From: Circinella umbellata
Lineage: Eukaryota > Mucoromycota > Mucoromycetes > Mucorales > Lichtheimiaceae
Assembly: GCA_025093555.1 (NCBI GenBank)
Contig: JAIWNF010000072.1
Location: forward strand, 124,001-188,000
Direction: 5' to 3'
DNA: 64,000 nt
Position 1 is the first letter of the stretch, and every line of letters starts with the position of its first letter. The notes beneath the pieces were generated by a model that was given only the letters and a program-made list of their open reading frames with translations, had not been told where the DNA came from and searched no databases. The position numbers were made by a program, and so were the translations under genes. Shown here piece by piece: positions 45,420-56,270 of the stretch.

Positions 45420-47853
45420 ATATAGTTTATGACCTTTTTATTTTGAAATATTACCTTTTATCTTTCTTTCGTCTTTGGGAGATTTGTATGTTTTAAAAAG
45501 CCCTTTGCTTTTCCTTTGTCAAATATCTCTCTTCAATATTTTCTTTTACCGGGCTTGCTCAAACTTTCAATAAATTAGATTCTTCTTCGTCTCCTTTGTC
45601 AACAACTTCTAGATCATTTTCTAACTCGTCAATTGAGAGCAGTCCTTCTTTAGAATTTGTCTTTACTTTCTTATTACCCGAAGGCTCTTGATCGTCGCTT
45701 TCACCTATTGATATCGTAGTAACCCTCAGAATATCAACAGAATATCAATATGGTAATATTACCATGTTGGAGGAGTAGAGCTTGTATGTGTGATCCCTGA
45801 ATAGACTTTGACGATGCTGACCGATCTTGTTGACCAAGTGTTTCAATCGATCGGTGTTTTTCTACCTCATTGTAGCAATAAATTGTTCCTGACGTTCGCT
45901 GCGTAACATTATACACTCCATCATAATGTTGTTGATAATGTTCGAGCAACAATTCGTATGGTTGTCCATTGGATCTTGTTTTTAGCTTTCACTCATTGAT
46001 AATAAGGTATCTGCTGGTAGTGGCTCACTCCCAATAACATCGATAGTCGGATCTGAAGACAATTGATTAATTGTAAGTGGGTTGTATTGTGGACGGTGTA
46101 TTTTGTTGATAAAGTATATGTGATTGACCAGCAATCTTTAATAAAATATCTAGTTTTTGTTGACGACCCCCGTCAAATGACTGCGTATCCTTGTATGAAT
46201 AAAATCAAATGCACCAGTCTTTTCAATGACTTGTTTCATAAATGTCAATTCAAAGGAATCTTTTTGGTTGGTCACAATTGTAATACTCTACTTTTTTTTT
46301 TGCAGTGAAAGTCACCCTAAAGCAGCCATTGGATTCAATGTTTCTTGTTGAAAATGGTTTGATACTGCATCAGCAGTTAAGAGAAAACATTTTTTGGCCC
46401 AGAATTTACAGTCTGCACCGAGAAGGAATCCGTCTTTGCTAGTGGTAAATTCATCTTGGAATTTTGCTTTTGAGAAAGATTTTGTCACAATCGCTAATAC
46501 GATAGGCATCATTTTGTAACGCCTATAAACGTTGGATGCGTATTGAATAAGTCGAAGCATAAAATCTTGATTGACATAGTATTGGCATTCAATCAAGATT
46601 GGGGGTAAAGTGTCGATTTGCGATACGTAAAGCATATCGGACCTGCTCCCATCAGGCCATTCAGTTTGAGCTACAGAGTAGCTATCAGGGGGAGCATCAG
46701 CACCTATAAACGACTTGTATGTTAGATAAATGCAATATACTCAAACAGGTAATAAAATATATTTGTACATTACCAACTAGAGAGCGAACAATAAGATTTA
46801 TGATTTTCGGTTCGCTTAGCAACAATTTATTCATAAGATCTGTACCAGGTTTCCATTTCGAAAGTTCCTTGAGATCTTCATGTTCAGCTATAATTATATA
46901 ATATTTCAATTAGTTTAGTTTTTTTTACAGCTGAAGATCTAAATTTTAACTTACAGTGGATATTTTGGCCCGGATAACATGTATGAGGCAAAAAAAAAAA
47001 TTAATTGTTCTCAATTAGGAAATGATGACCCTAGTAGCGAGATTATTCTATTGTAAAATGATTAATTGTATTTTATATATGGGTTGGAACTTATAACTAT
47101 TAAAAAACATAAAATGATAATAATAACTAGCTATTTGTCATACTTACTGTAAATATAATATTTGACCAAATTATATTGTTGAAGTAACTAAATATTATTG
47201 TTCGCCATCCATTTTGCCACAAAGAATGTTGTATTTTACTTATTTGTTCCTTTTACACTCAAAGGTGTCCCAAATGGTACATGTATTTTGAATGTCTTCA
47301 AGGAGATTATCATTGCTGCTGCTGCTATCTGTAAATGTTTGTAGTGCTATAATAGAATTTGGATCTGTTAATACTAAATTCTATTGCAGCTACAGTTAAC
47401 ACTTTCGAAGACGTACTTATCACTTCAAATAAACTCGATTCCATAGCACTGGATTCAATGGCAGTAGTTCGACTAATGGTAGATTCATTATTAATGGTCC
47501 GATTGTTAACAATGTTCTTGGTAGCAGTAACATAAGTAGAATTTTCATCTCCACACACGCAATCATGAACTCTCCATTATATTTTCTCCTGGCATTAGGA
47601 TTTCTTCCTTCTGTTTTTTCTCCCACGTCTTTTTATTATTGGAGTTATATTCCATTGTGACACTATTGAACCAATCCACGATACCAATAACTTTTTTTTT
47701 AATATTGACGCTAATAAAGAAATAATGTATGAACTTTTTTTCTCTCTTATGCTTTATGCTTACCTGTTTAAATCTCAGCAACATGTCATAGTCAAAGGTG
47801 ATTGGGTAAATCCAAACGTCATAGTCTTTTTTTATTGGCTTTCGCTGCCTCAT
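45420..47853 (-). pseudogene. Decayed gene of a PD-(D/E)XK nuclease-like family
   Basis: On the minus strand, broken frames follow one another. An N-terminal part (47853-47565) reads MRQRKPIKKDYDVWIYPITF and ENIMESS. A Ser/Thr-rich linker follows (47558-47325). The core has intact splice sites: an exon ending near 46956, exon 46887-46774 and exon 46703-46312. The core reads CYPGQNIH, DLKELSKWKPGTDLMNKLLL, then SRSDMLYVSQIDTLPPILIE joined to CQ and FMLRLIQYASNVYRRYKM, and FWAKKCFLLTADAVS. An Asp followed by IECQ and an R...Y helix resembles Rpn/PDDEXK-transposase-type nuclease cores. After NPMAALG the frame breaks in an A10 run, and later parts carry several stops. Remote family identity is inferred. 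Confidence 0.6.
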
Positions 47854-48282
47854 TCACTTTAGCCGTGCCGGTTGGACTTTTTCGAATAGATTGCCGCTAG
47901 TTTTACGGTACACTGTATATTTGTACTTTAAAATTTCGTGCAGCATGAATTTTGCAGATTATATTCATAGTGCAGTTTTATCATATATACTTTTTTTGTT
48001 TAGTGATTTTTGTGCGCACCACGGCAAATAAAGTGAAAAATATTATAAAAACGGCAATTCAAAGAGAAAAACATTAAATGTTATTTATGGATAATAATGA
48101 AAAATGATATAAAAATCATGTAAAAAATGGAAAACTATACAAAATCATATTAAATAATGGAAAGTAATATATATAAATAAAAACAACATAGAATAATACC
48201 AATTATTTACTGACAATTAAAAAATCTTTATCTATTTGATAAATTGTTACAATACTATTGCGTATATAATATTCCTTACTAA
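47854..48282. other. Intergenic spacer
   Basis: This 429-bp AT-rich stretch lies between the decayed gene and the AT-hook gene, with many short AAAATxATAT runs. Nothing specific is seen. Confidence 0.5.
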
Positions 48283-48833
48283 CTATATTACTTCTATGTT
48301 ATAGTTAGTTATTTTTTTAAGCTTAATACTAATTATTGATAAATTGGCAACCTTCTTTGGAGGTCGACCTCGTCTTTTTTTTGGATGCTTGAATATTTGT
48401 ATGGAATTCAATGGTCGTCGTTGATGTTGTTGTGAACTTGAGAGTGGAGAAGGTAATCGCGAAGAACTACTATAGTAGAAAAACCATAATCAGTATCTAC
48501 TATTAAAAGACGAATGGTCCTTACGAATTTAACGTTTTTGGTAATTCATAAAACCCCGACAAAAAAAGTAACATTTGCTACGTATAATTAAAAATTTGCT
48601 GTTTACTGATTATCTTGACAGCTAATTACTGTTGTTAGTAAAGGCACTCGGTCCAAAATTGTTGTAAATTGTATTAGTGTTATTGCTTTTTGGAACAGTG
48701 TACTAGGTATGTAATGTGGGGGTAACTGCTGATACATTACGTAGGTGCTCTTGGTGATCCATGTAATCAACATTTTTCTTTCCATATCTCCAGTTCTTTT
48801 TCTAACTACATATTCTTCGATTTTAAAAGACAT
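48283..48833 (-). CDS. Small AT-hook protein, unknown function
   Basis: Two exons on the minus strand, 48833-48607 and 48469-48283 (137-bp intron with GTAAAC donor and TATAG acceptor, phase 2), giving 137 residues. Exon 1 encodes a mixed helical segment (MSFKIEEYVVRKRTGDMERK, then TWITKSTYVMYQQLPPHYIP). Exon 2 begins with a Ser/Pro/Gln-rich linker and then PKKRRGRPPKKV, a textbook AT-hook core (RGRPP) flanked by basic residues. The acceptor site is tandem (TAGTAG), so a one-residue variant is possible. AT-hooks bind the minor groove of AT-rich DNA, so a nuclear, chromatin-related role is likely. Without a recognised family it may also be a piece of a larger lost gene. Confidence 0.55.
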
Positions 48834-49240
48834 TATTGTTTAATATATCAAATATATCACAGACTGATTTACACATTTTGTCACAAAATTCTATTTTAGC
48901 ATGTGTTATGCGTAACTGCAAAGTGAGACAGGAAGATGTCATCTTCTATTAAAAATGAAATCGTGTCAAGAGCTACGTACAAGACAAAAAAGGCATTGCT
49001 ATTTTTTTAACAACTTAAATATATACTATTACTAACGAGTTCTCAACGGGTAGCCTTCAGTCAAATGCACTTTAACTAAACAAAAAATAGTGAATTAATG
49101 GAAATAGAATTTTTCTGAACAAAGTGATCAATTCGAGCCATCTTATTAATTGCTATTACTACTATTCAATGAATTAACTATAAACAGTTACATACAACAA
49201 ACGTTTCAGTGCTGATGGGAGTCCACTACTCATCGACGCG
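48834..49240. other. Intergenic spacer
   Basis: About 400 bp upstream of the AT-hook gene, presumably its promoter. No defined motif was recognised. Confidence 0.45.
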
Positions 49241-49441
49241 TTACACTCTATAACTATCACTTGAATAAAAGAAATGTTCGTCGTAGGATTGAATTTGAAA
49301 ACATAAACCGATGACTTTACCTAAATTATTGCTGCTGTCTTTGTTCGAACAATATTTTAAATGACTATACATAAGACACAGGATCAAATCTTTCAGCACG
49401 TCGGCATTTGCCTGCAATAAGGTGTACTTGCACATGGCCAA
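49241..49441 (-). pseudogene. Probable gene fragment
   Basis: A minus-strand frame of 66 codons has coding-like composition: ELAMCKYTLLQANADVLKDL, then ILCLMYSHLKYC and GKVIGLCFQIQSYDEHFF. It is open a few codons upstream of its Met and ends at TAA. It lacks a credible start and any extension. The FQIQ segment loosely recalls VCGIQL in the unknown gene at 3317-4124, but that link is speculative. Confidence 0.35.
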
Positions 49442-49854
49442 CTCTATGTTGCTCCGTCCAGAGTAAAAAATCCAAATAATATATACATTGATACCAATCT
49501 GTTATTATTTACTACCACAGCACCATCTACCGACAACATTGTATATTATGAGATACTATTAACACCACCACCAACAACATGAGCTGAACAAACTGCTACT
49601 ACAACTACTTAGACTTTTTGCTCACTGATTGACTGTCATATATTTTTTGTTTCTTCTTTCGTATATTTTCTCTTTTCTCTCCCAATACGTAATAATATAT
49701 ATTATACAATAAAAGAATTGACAGTTTAACATTATTTGGCGTATAATTAGTAGATCAGGTTATTATAGTTAAATTTAGTGGTGAACTACAATAAGTAACA
49801 TGTTAAAAAAAGAGAAAAAAAAAGTTATTTCCTCTTCCAAAGTAGATTATTTCT

Positions 49855-49997
49855 TTTCCACAAACTCATATATAAAGTATTTGTTTCTACAACCTCAATA
49901 TAAAGCATTTGTTTCCATGACTTCATATAAAGCATTTTGTTTCTACAGCCTCAGATACAGCAGTATTTTTTTTCTACAACCTCTGATACAGCATTTT
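49855..49997 (+). repeat. Minisatellite, ~28-bp unit, about five copies
   Basis: Successive units start near 49855, 49884, 49912, 49940 and 49971. The consensus is close to TTTCTACAACCTCATATAAA plus GCATTTTG. Units differ by substitutions and small indels. The array runs directly into the GC-rich island at 50000. Confidence 0.8.
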
Positions 49998-50002
49998 TTC
50001 CA

Positions 50003-50095
50003 CAGCGAATGCGCAGCGAAACCGTATGCCGTTAAATGACCCGGAGCGAAGCGAAGGGGCTCATTTAGCCGAGCGAAGCGAGGCAGGAAGAGGTT
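50003..50095. repeat. GC-rich palindromic island
   Basis: About 90 bp are much richer in GC than the surroundings. They contain GAGCGAAGCGAAGG and GAGCGAAGCGAGG as near-direct repeats separated by GGCTCATTTAGCC, plus GCGCAGCGAAACCG. Such a block in AT-rich DNA looks like a dispersed repeat core or element terminus. No coding sense was found. Confidence 0.5.
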
Positions 50096-50442
50096 GATAT
50101 ATTTAAAATAACAATGCCTTTTATTCAATGGATCAAACCAATACTATCTTGCCTCATGATTTAGTATATTATAACTTTGTTGTACAAGAACTATCATGCA
50201 AGTGAAGAAAATTAGCCAATATAGTTAAGAACTAACACTCTAGCATTACCCGCCCATCAGTCCTAAATATTATACCTTTGATTTTAGGCGCATTGTTAAT
50301 GTCTGTCTAGTGACGCTGAACAAATTCAGGATCATCCAGTGAATCGTTCATATTTGTACTATCAATTGTCATAGTGTTTTATTAGATAACATAATCAAAG
50401 TAGGCTTCTTTCATCGTAATAAACTAAAATATACCTAATTAT

Positions 50443-51850
50443 CTAACCGTTTTGTTCGTGCCCTTCAATGCTAGTTGGTGACATCGATAAAGTACTGGGA
50501 TATTCAATACAAGTTATTGACGACGGAGGTCTTTGCTGACGAGAATGCTCTGTTAACCCATTATTATCGTTGCTGTTTCTGTTGCAAAAAAAGAAATTTA
50601 TATATCGCCTAATTAGTCTTTTTTCCAGAAAAAAAATATAAAAAAACATACTACTTATTTGTTCTGAAGATTTCGTTTGTAATTAAGTTTGTTGTTCCAA
50701 ATGACGGGAAAAAACGAAAAAAGGTGTACAATCAAAATGGTGTGCTTTGTACATCACTTACATAGATATGCCATATCCATTCTTATTCAGCAATCCCACC
50801 GTTTCCATTCCATCCACTTGGTCCAATCCTTCGCCCTCGGATACAAATCATTTGATGAAACCATAAAAAATCACAATCTACAAGGATTTCGTATGTTGGG
50901 AGTAGTTCCACATCAAAGTTTTGTCGGCTGCCATCTTCCAAACACTTTATTCGATTTTCAACATCATATCTCCCATCGTTTCTAACTCAATCCAAACTAT
51001 TCTGACTGTACACATAACATATATCATACAAGAACAATACATACCTTGTACCATTGTTTGTGTTGGAGTCATTTTTTGGACTACTTTGATAGAATACATT
51101 GGTTGTCAAATCTAGAAAAGCCCGGGATGGATTATATGTGTTATCACTTGCACAAAGCATGACCAGTTTTAGGCTTGTATGGGTAAAAATAATAATAAAA
51201 CAGTTTGATTCTCATCTGTGGCTCCTGGATCATTTAATTCAAAAGTATCAAAAGTTAACCATCAACAAACGGGCGTCCCAATAACCATCGCATACGAGCA
51301 AAGAAAATTCGTCTTTTATGTACTCCTCAAGTAAGGAGTTGGCTTGGGTTGTCGACTTTTCGAGAGATCACACCATATTGTTGTTAAATCCAAATCATAT
51401 TTGCACGAGTGTTCAACGTAGGGACTTTCGTAAAGGGCGTAACATTTCCCTTATAGATCGTAAGATATACAGCTTTCCACTCTTGTTCAAACTGTATTTG
51501 AACAAGAGTGTCATGACAACTGTTGAGTGACACCATTGTCGTCAAGCGGATGTGGAAAGTCGCGTCCACTCAACAGATTGGCTGCTGGTTCAGCACGAGG
51601 GCACTATTGTCAATTGAACATAATTGATTCGCTTGATGTTGTTTTTAGACCTCCAAGTTGTCTGTGAACCTTATTGACGCGGTCTTCCATGTTTTTCATT
51701 GCCTCTTGTACTTTGTAAGTTTCTTCCTTGACCTCGCTTATTCTTTCTTCTGCTTGGTTTTCTTTTCTCTGACCATAGCCTTGAAATCAGTAGCAGTCGT
51801 GGTGAAAGAGATGATTAGAGTTAACATTGCGTCTTGCAAAGATTAAATAA
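50443..51850 (-). pseudogene. Decayed minus-strand coding block with coiled coil
   Basis: Reading the minus strand from 51850, QDAMLTLIISFTTTATDFKA and MVREKKTKQKKE shift frame into RISEVKEETYKVQEAMKNME and DRVNKVHRQLGGLKTTSSES, a clear coiled-coil pattern. Further fragments follow: FPHPLDDNGVTQQLS; HDTLVQIQFEQEWKAVYLTI; NPSRAFLDLTTNVFYQSSPK; and, near 50450-50580, DNNGLTEHSRQQRPPSSITC. Stops and frameshifts separate them. The family is unknown. The order of fragments suggests one former gene, or a gene carried by a mobile element. Confidence 0.4.
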
Positions 51851-52227
51851 TAAATGAATTGAAAGAAAAAAAAGGGGTACTTTATGTTATAAAAAATAGG
51901 AAGCGGTAAAAGTAAAAATAGAAGGTAGATAAGTTTGGTTGGCTTCTTAATTATTACAAAGTAAAACTATACTTTTTAATAACCTTTGAAACATTAATTG
52001 TTACTTTGATTAGTGACCAAAAAAAGTTTTTGTTAAGGTGAAAAGGATTGACTTTAACACAAGTGGTTTTTTTTTTCATAAACGCGTGCGACAATTCGAA
52101 CCTCCCCCAAGCTTCCCCCATCAACCAGGAGAGAAATTGATTCGTCAAGATTTTCCTGACATTAAATTTTTTTGAATTCAAATATCTCGTTGGGGGTTTT
52201 TTATTGGTTTTCTTTTTCTTTTCTCTT
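51851..52227. other. Spacer
   Basis: AT-rich, with a short GC-richer stretch at 52083-52130 (CCTCCCCCAAGCTTCCCCC). No ORF or RNA gene was supported. Confidence 0.45.
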
Positions 52228-52660
52228 TGCTGAACAATAAACAAAGAAGCTGGACGTTTGTGGTGTGTTTGTGGCTCCCTGCTCCGTCGGCTCTGCCTTG
52301 GTAATCTTACTGGAGGAACCCTGCGGCGGTGAACGTTCTGCAAGATGTTTGCTGTGTGTTGTGGCACTGCTCTGGAGGCTCTTGCCTTGGTATCTTACGA
52401 AAGCAATCCCTACTACCGTGAACATTTAGCATTTTTTACATTGTAGAAGATTGACAAAAGAACGGGACGTTTGCGGTGCGTTTGTGGCTCCCTGCTCTGT
52501 CTGCTGCCTTGGTATCTTGCAGGAGTAATCCCCTTACGGCGGCGAACGTTTTGCAGGATGTTTGCGGTGTGTTTGTGCCACTCTGCTCCGTGGGCTCTGC
52601 CTGGGCTCTGACATACCAAAAGCAATCCCTTACGGCGGCGAGCATTTCGAACTTTTGTCA
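52228..52660 (+). repeat. GC-rich dimeric tandem repeat, 213-bp period
   Basis: Four diverged units of about 92 bp begin near 52252, 52344, 52465 and 52557. Units 1 and 3 resemble each other most, as do units 2 and 4, and both pairs are spaced exactly 213 bp apart, so an ancestral dimer was duplicated. Shared motifs include GATGTTTGCGGTGTGTTTGT, CTGCCTTGGTATCTT and CCTTACGGCGGCGAACGTTT. Frames through it are open by chance of composition (short ORFs on both strands) and no protein family is seen. Confidence 0.8.
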
Positions 52661-54003
52661 TTTTTTGTTGTCAAGTACGCAAAACCCACAAGCTTTATTG
52701 TGCACTTGTATTGTTGCATTGTACACAATGAAGTATTAGGGGGGAGATATCTAGACTTCTTTTATATCAATAGTAGTTGTTTTATTTTCTTTTATTGTAT
52801 TCTTGTTGCTGACTTATGACGTCCCTGATATGACTTGTCATATATCGTTATCTTTTTCTCCAAAAATAAAATATTATGTATTATAATTTACTTGTTTTCT
52901 CATACTTCATTTGCTTTTTATTTTCATTTTCCATTTACACATCTCACTTTTAATATAAAGAATTAAAGCAGTAAGGCACAATACAAGAACCATTCCTCTT
53001 TGTTCATAACTACATTGTTACTTGACATAACCCTTCTGGCTTATTAATTGTAGAATGGTAATTACGTATTATTTATTCTTTGAATTTCGACACGTTCAAT
53101 CTAGTATTTTTTTAATGTATACATTCATTTCTTTTTCTTTATATTGTTTTTTGGTGTTAAATTAGCATCTCCTTTTTCTTTCTTCCATATCTTATACCCT
53201 TTTATACATCGTTTCGTGAATGTGTGCAGCATAATAATGTGCTTATATATTATTCATTCTTAAGGTATGTTTTCACTCTCGATATGTTTTTTTATTACTA
53301 TGTTTTTTTATTACGTGTTTTATTCTATAGTATATATTTTAACACAAGAGCTTTTTTTATCGATTTCCATTAATCGTTTATGATCAGTAAATATCTTCAA
53401 TATCGAATTTTCTTTTGTTATCGTTCTTGACTAGTAGTTATATATATTAGCTGCATTTTTGTGCCATGTATATATATGTATATCCATAGTTCGCGTGAAT
53501 AATTAGTATGAGTTATTTTATAACAGGTAGGCAAAATATTTCATAGAAGAGTATCAGGTATTTTTATAGATAAGAAATAGTTTAGAAATGTTGTATATAA
53601 AAATATACTATATTGTCAAATAAAAAGGTTTTTTTTCGAATACGTACGTAATATTGGTATAATGTGTTTCCTTTTTTTGGTTGACTAAAAGCAATGTATT
53701 GACATTTGGAATATAAATATGTTGATAGACGGAAAAACAGATTGTTGAAAGGGGAAATATAGACTATTGATATCACAATTACAAGACCTGAGATATCAAT
53801 AGTTGATATCACAATTGTAATACCTTGTTTTGTTTTTGCAGTGAAATGATGCAAGATTCATACTGCTCCTGCTACTGATGCTGCTGCAGCAAAATGTTCG
53901 GTAATGCAGTGTGAATGAGTACAAGATCAAGTTTCAGTTATTTTAAGAATGTTGTTATGCATGTCTCTTTTTCTTTTATTCGATTACAATACAAAAAAGG
54001 TTT
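52661..54003. other. Intergenic region
   Basis: About 1.3 kb, very AT-rich. A short duplication of TTGATATCACAATT occurs at about 53766 and 53801, with GATATC also inverted between them. No gene is supported; the 90-codon ORF at 53582-53854 has no coding character. Confidence 0.45.
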
Positions 54004-54215
54004 CTGTTAATAGAGCTCTTAGTAAACCGATCCGGATCGGATGCGGTATTGAGTATGATGATATTTCTTGCGCAAGTTCGCCTTGAGAAGTGAAGAATTT
54101 TATAATCGACTCGTTTTTCTCCATCTATATAAAAGGGTCATTAATGACGTTGAACTAACACTACTGTATGTTTCGATATTGTCAATAAAGACTACCGGAT
54201 AATCGTGTTAATAAC
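54004..54215 (+). other. Possible LTR-like fragment
   Basis: A stretch with a TATA-type sequence (TATATAAAAGG at about 54125), an AATAAA at about 54184 and GC-richer blocks (GATCCGGATCGG). TGTTA occurs near its left edge and TGTTAC at 54354. This order recalls an LTR, but no second LTR, primer site or coding part is present. Low confidence. Confidence 0.2.
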
Positions 54216-55438
54216 TTTGGACGTGATATTTTCACTTCAAGAGAATGACCTCTTTATTGTTGCCCTTTTGTTGTACTAGTACTATATTATCTGAGGCGTC
54301 TGGATAAAGACAGAGTTGGTACTGATGTCTGATATGTGATATTGTTACGTCCCGTTCAGCCGTACGTATTTGATTAAACTAAAAAGAATATAATTAATTC
54401 CGAGTAAAAGACCCAAAGAATAAAAAAAGAGAGCGGTTTTTATAACCAGCAAAATCAACCGATCAAATAGTCCGGAAAAGAGTTTATTTCAATGACATGA
54501 AGCAAGAGTTATATAGTAAGGAAGGGATGGAACTATCCTATTTATAATAAATAAGTGACTTCCTACTCCATTAATCTGAATTCAGGTAAAATAGAAACTA
54601 GTTACGGATAAGGATAAATTTCTTTTGAACAGGTGTAGATTTATAAGTATTCCCTGAAAAAAAAAGGGACTTTTTGTAATGATTTATTTGCAAAGAAGAG
54701 AATGATGATAATGCTAGAATGTTGATAAAAATAGTAATAAGAAAAATATGATGATAATGATATAAAAAATAAAAACCAAGAAAAGAAATAAGAGGTATAA
54801 TAAGAGTAAAGAATTAAGCAACAAAAAAAGAAACAAAAAGGGACTGAAAAAAGAAAGGGAAGCAAAAGAAGCAGAAAAGAAGAAGAGAGGTACGTAACTA
54901 TAAAAAAGTTATGAATAGTGTTTATATGTTAGTTCGTTTGTATGTGCATAATCATTATCATCATGAAGCTCAATGTTTTCCTTCCTATGAAAAGAAAATT
55001 TGCATAACTTCAAATACGCACCGAATTGGTTTATGTGCGATTGATTTGGATTTCTTGGATAGCTATAAAGTTATATGCAATATAAGTATAAAGTTTATTT
55101 CTTGCTTCTTCAGTCCCCCGAAAGTTATTGACATGAAATTCGCGAAGACTGGCGTTTGTTGAATCATGCAATGTAGATGGAATGTTATTAATATTGTAAG
55201 TGCTTTTTTAATTTCTATTTTTTGTATTTTTTGCTAAGATGTAAATTATGCATGATGCTAGGAAAAAATCTTTTGATAATCGTGAGTATACGCATGGTCT
55301 TAAGCAATTGCTGCCGCAAATGAGTACGATATTGCACAAATCCCGAGAATTGCAAGTGAAGTCTAATATAAAAAATGAAAATGTTTACATGTTAACTCTT
55401 ACGTATTTGAGTAAAATAATATGTTATTGTCATACATC
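54216..55438. other. Intergenic region with F-box gene remnants at right
   Basis: The right part (about 55050-55430), read on the minus strand, still looks like F-box/LRR coding sequence: FSGFVQYRTHLRQQLLKTMR and TLHDSTNASLREFHVNNF, then EEARNKLYTYIAYNF. These pieces are in frames that do not join cleanly. The left part is AT-rich spacer. Confidence 0.45.
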
Positions 55439-55828
55439 TTATACAAATATAGATACATTACCTGCATTATACGTGTAGATTGTTCGTCTAATGCGCAGTG
55501 TGAGGTCGATATTGTTCATGTAATACATCATGTATAAAAATGGAAATGAATAGGGTGCGTATATAAAAGTGGGTCGTACGTTGCGGCTTCTATTGACCTT
55601 TTCTGCAAACATGATTATTTTGAACTTTAAACGTGGAAATGTGGAGAAGGGAGGGTTATCGGCGAGTATGGATGATAAGCGAGGAAAAAAATAATTGATT
55701 ATAAGTCGTCTCCAAGCAGGAGAGACCCAGTAGCAGCTTAAAAAATCTTCAAATGTTGTAATATACAAAAATATGGTAGTTGTAACTTCCAAAGGTAAAA
55801 TTTGGGTGAAATCGCCTGGTTGGTTCAT
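55439..55828 (-). CDS. F-box protein, truncated or N-terminal exon only
   Basis: The frame starts at ATG 55828 and ends after 129 residues. Residues 10-45 are an F-box: ILPLEVTTTIFLYITTFEDF, then LSCYWVSPAWRRLI. F-box proteins bind Skp1 in SCF ubiquitin ligases and choose substrates through C-terminal repeats. Here the substrate-binding part is missing from the simple frame. A good donor at AATGCAG|GTAATG (about 55457) and an acceptor at ATATTAG about 110 bp later could add LRR-like sequence, but the extension soon breaks. This may be a live short F-box protein or the intact front of a decayed gene. Confidence 0.55.
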   Translation of the reverse strand: MNQPGDFTQILPLEVTTTIFLYITTFEDFLSCYWVSPAWRRLIINYFFPRLSSILADNPPFSTFPRLKFKIIMFAEKVNRSRNVRPTFIYAPYSFPFLYMMYYMNNIDLTLRIRRTIYTYNAGNVSIFV

Positions 55829-56270
55829 TTTTTGAAAGAAAGTTAAGATTGGAGTGGAAGAAAGTTGAAGAATTAAAAAAAAAGGTGAAGAAAAGTCAAA
55901 AAAAATAAAAGTGAACGAAAATGCTTTATTTATACTAATAAAAAGTGACAGTTTTTTTGTTTTGATTTTGGCAACTCCAAAGTAAAAAGTTATATTTTAT
56001 CATTGTTGGGTGCACTAAATTTTTGGGTGGTAAATCTTCCTTATTTGAGTATTTACACACCCATTGTTCTGAATGTTCAAACTGGCACTTGTTAATATAA
56101 ACACAGGCACCATAAACAATTGCCTTATTGAACGTAGCATTTCTGTGCAGTTTGCTTTCTTTTTATAATGGAACCTGATCCTTTTTGGTGGATGGATAGA
56201 ACAACACGAAACAAACACGTTTTTGGGATGGACAGAGCAAAACACTCATTTAAAATAATAATTTATCAGG
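55829..56270. other. Spacer upstream of the F-box ORF
   Basis: AT-rich; it would hold the F-box promoter. A 76-codon minus-strand ORF at 56015-56245 shows no family signal. Confidence 0.45.

Larger units (their letters stand above)
49442..50442. other. Repeat-bearing spacer
   Basis: It holds the 28-bp minisatellite and the GC-rich palindromic island, both listed separately. The rest is plain AT-rich DNA. Confidence 0.5.

Noticed and set aside
49855..49997. Repeat array considered as CRISPR
   Set aside because: Units are contiguous without unique spacers, the organism is a eukaryote and no cas genes occur.
52080..52135. GGTTCGAATTG on the minus strand considered as a tRNA B box
   Set aside because: No A box, no acceptor stem and no anticodon arm can be drawn around it.
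52201..52661. Open frames across the GC-rich tandem repeat
   Set aside because: Frames are open on both strands because of the repeat composition; no domain or start/splice logic.
54641..54865. 74-codon Phe/Ser-rich minus-strand ORF
   Set aside because: Product of an A-rich stretch; extreme composition and no homologous pattern.
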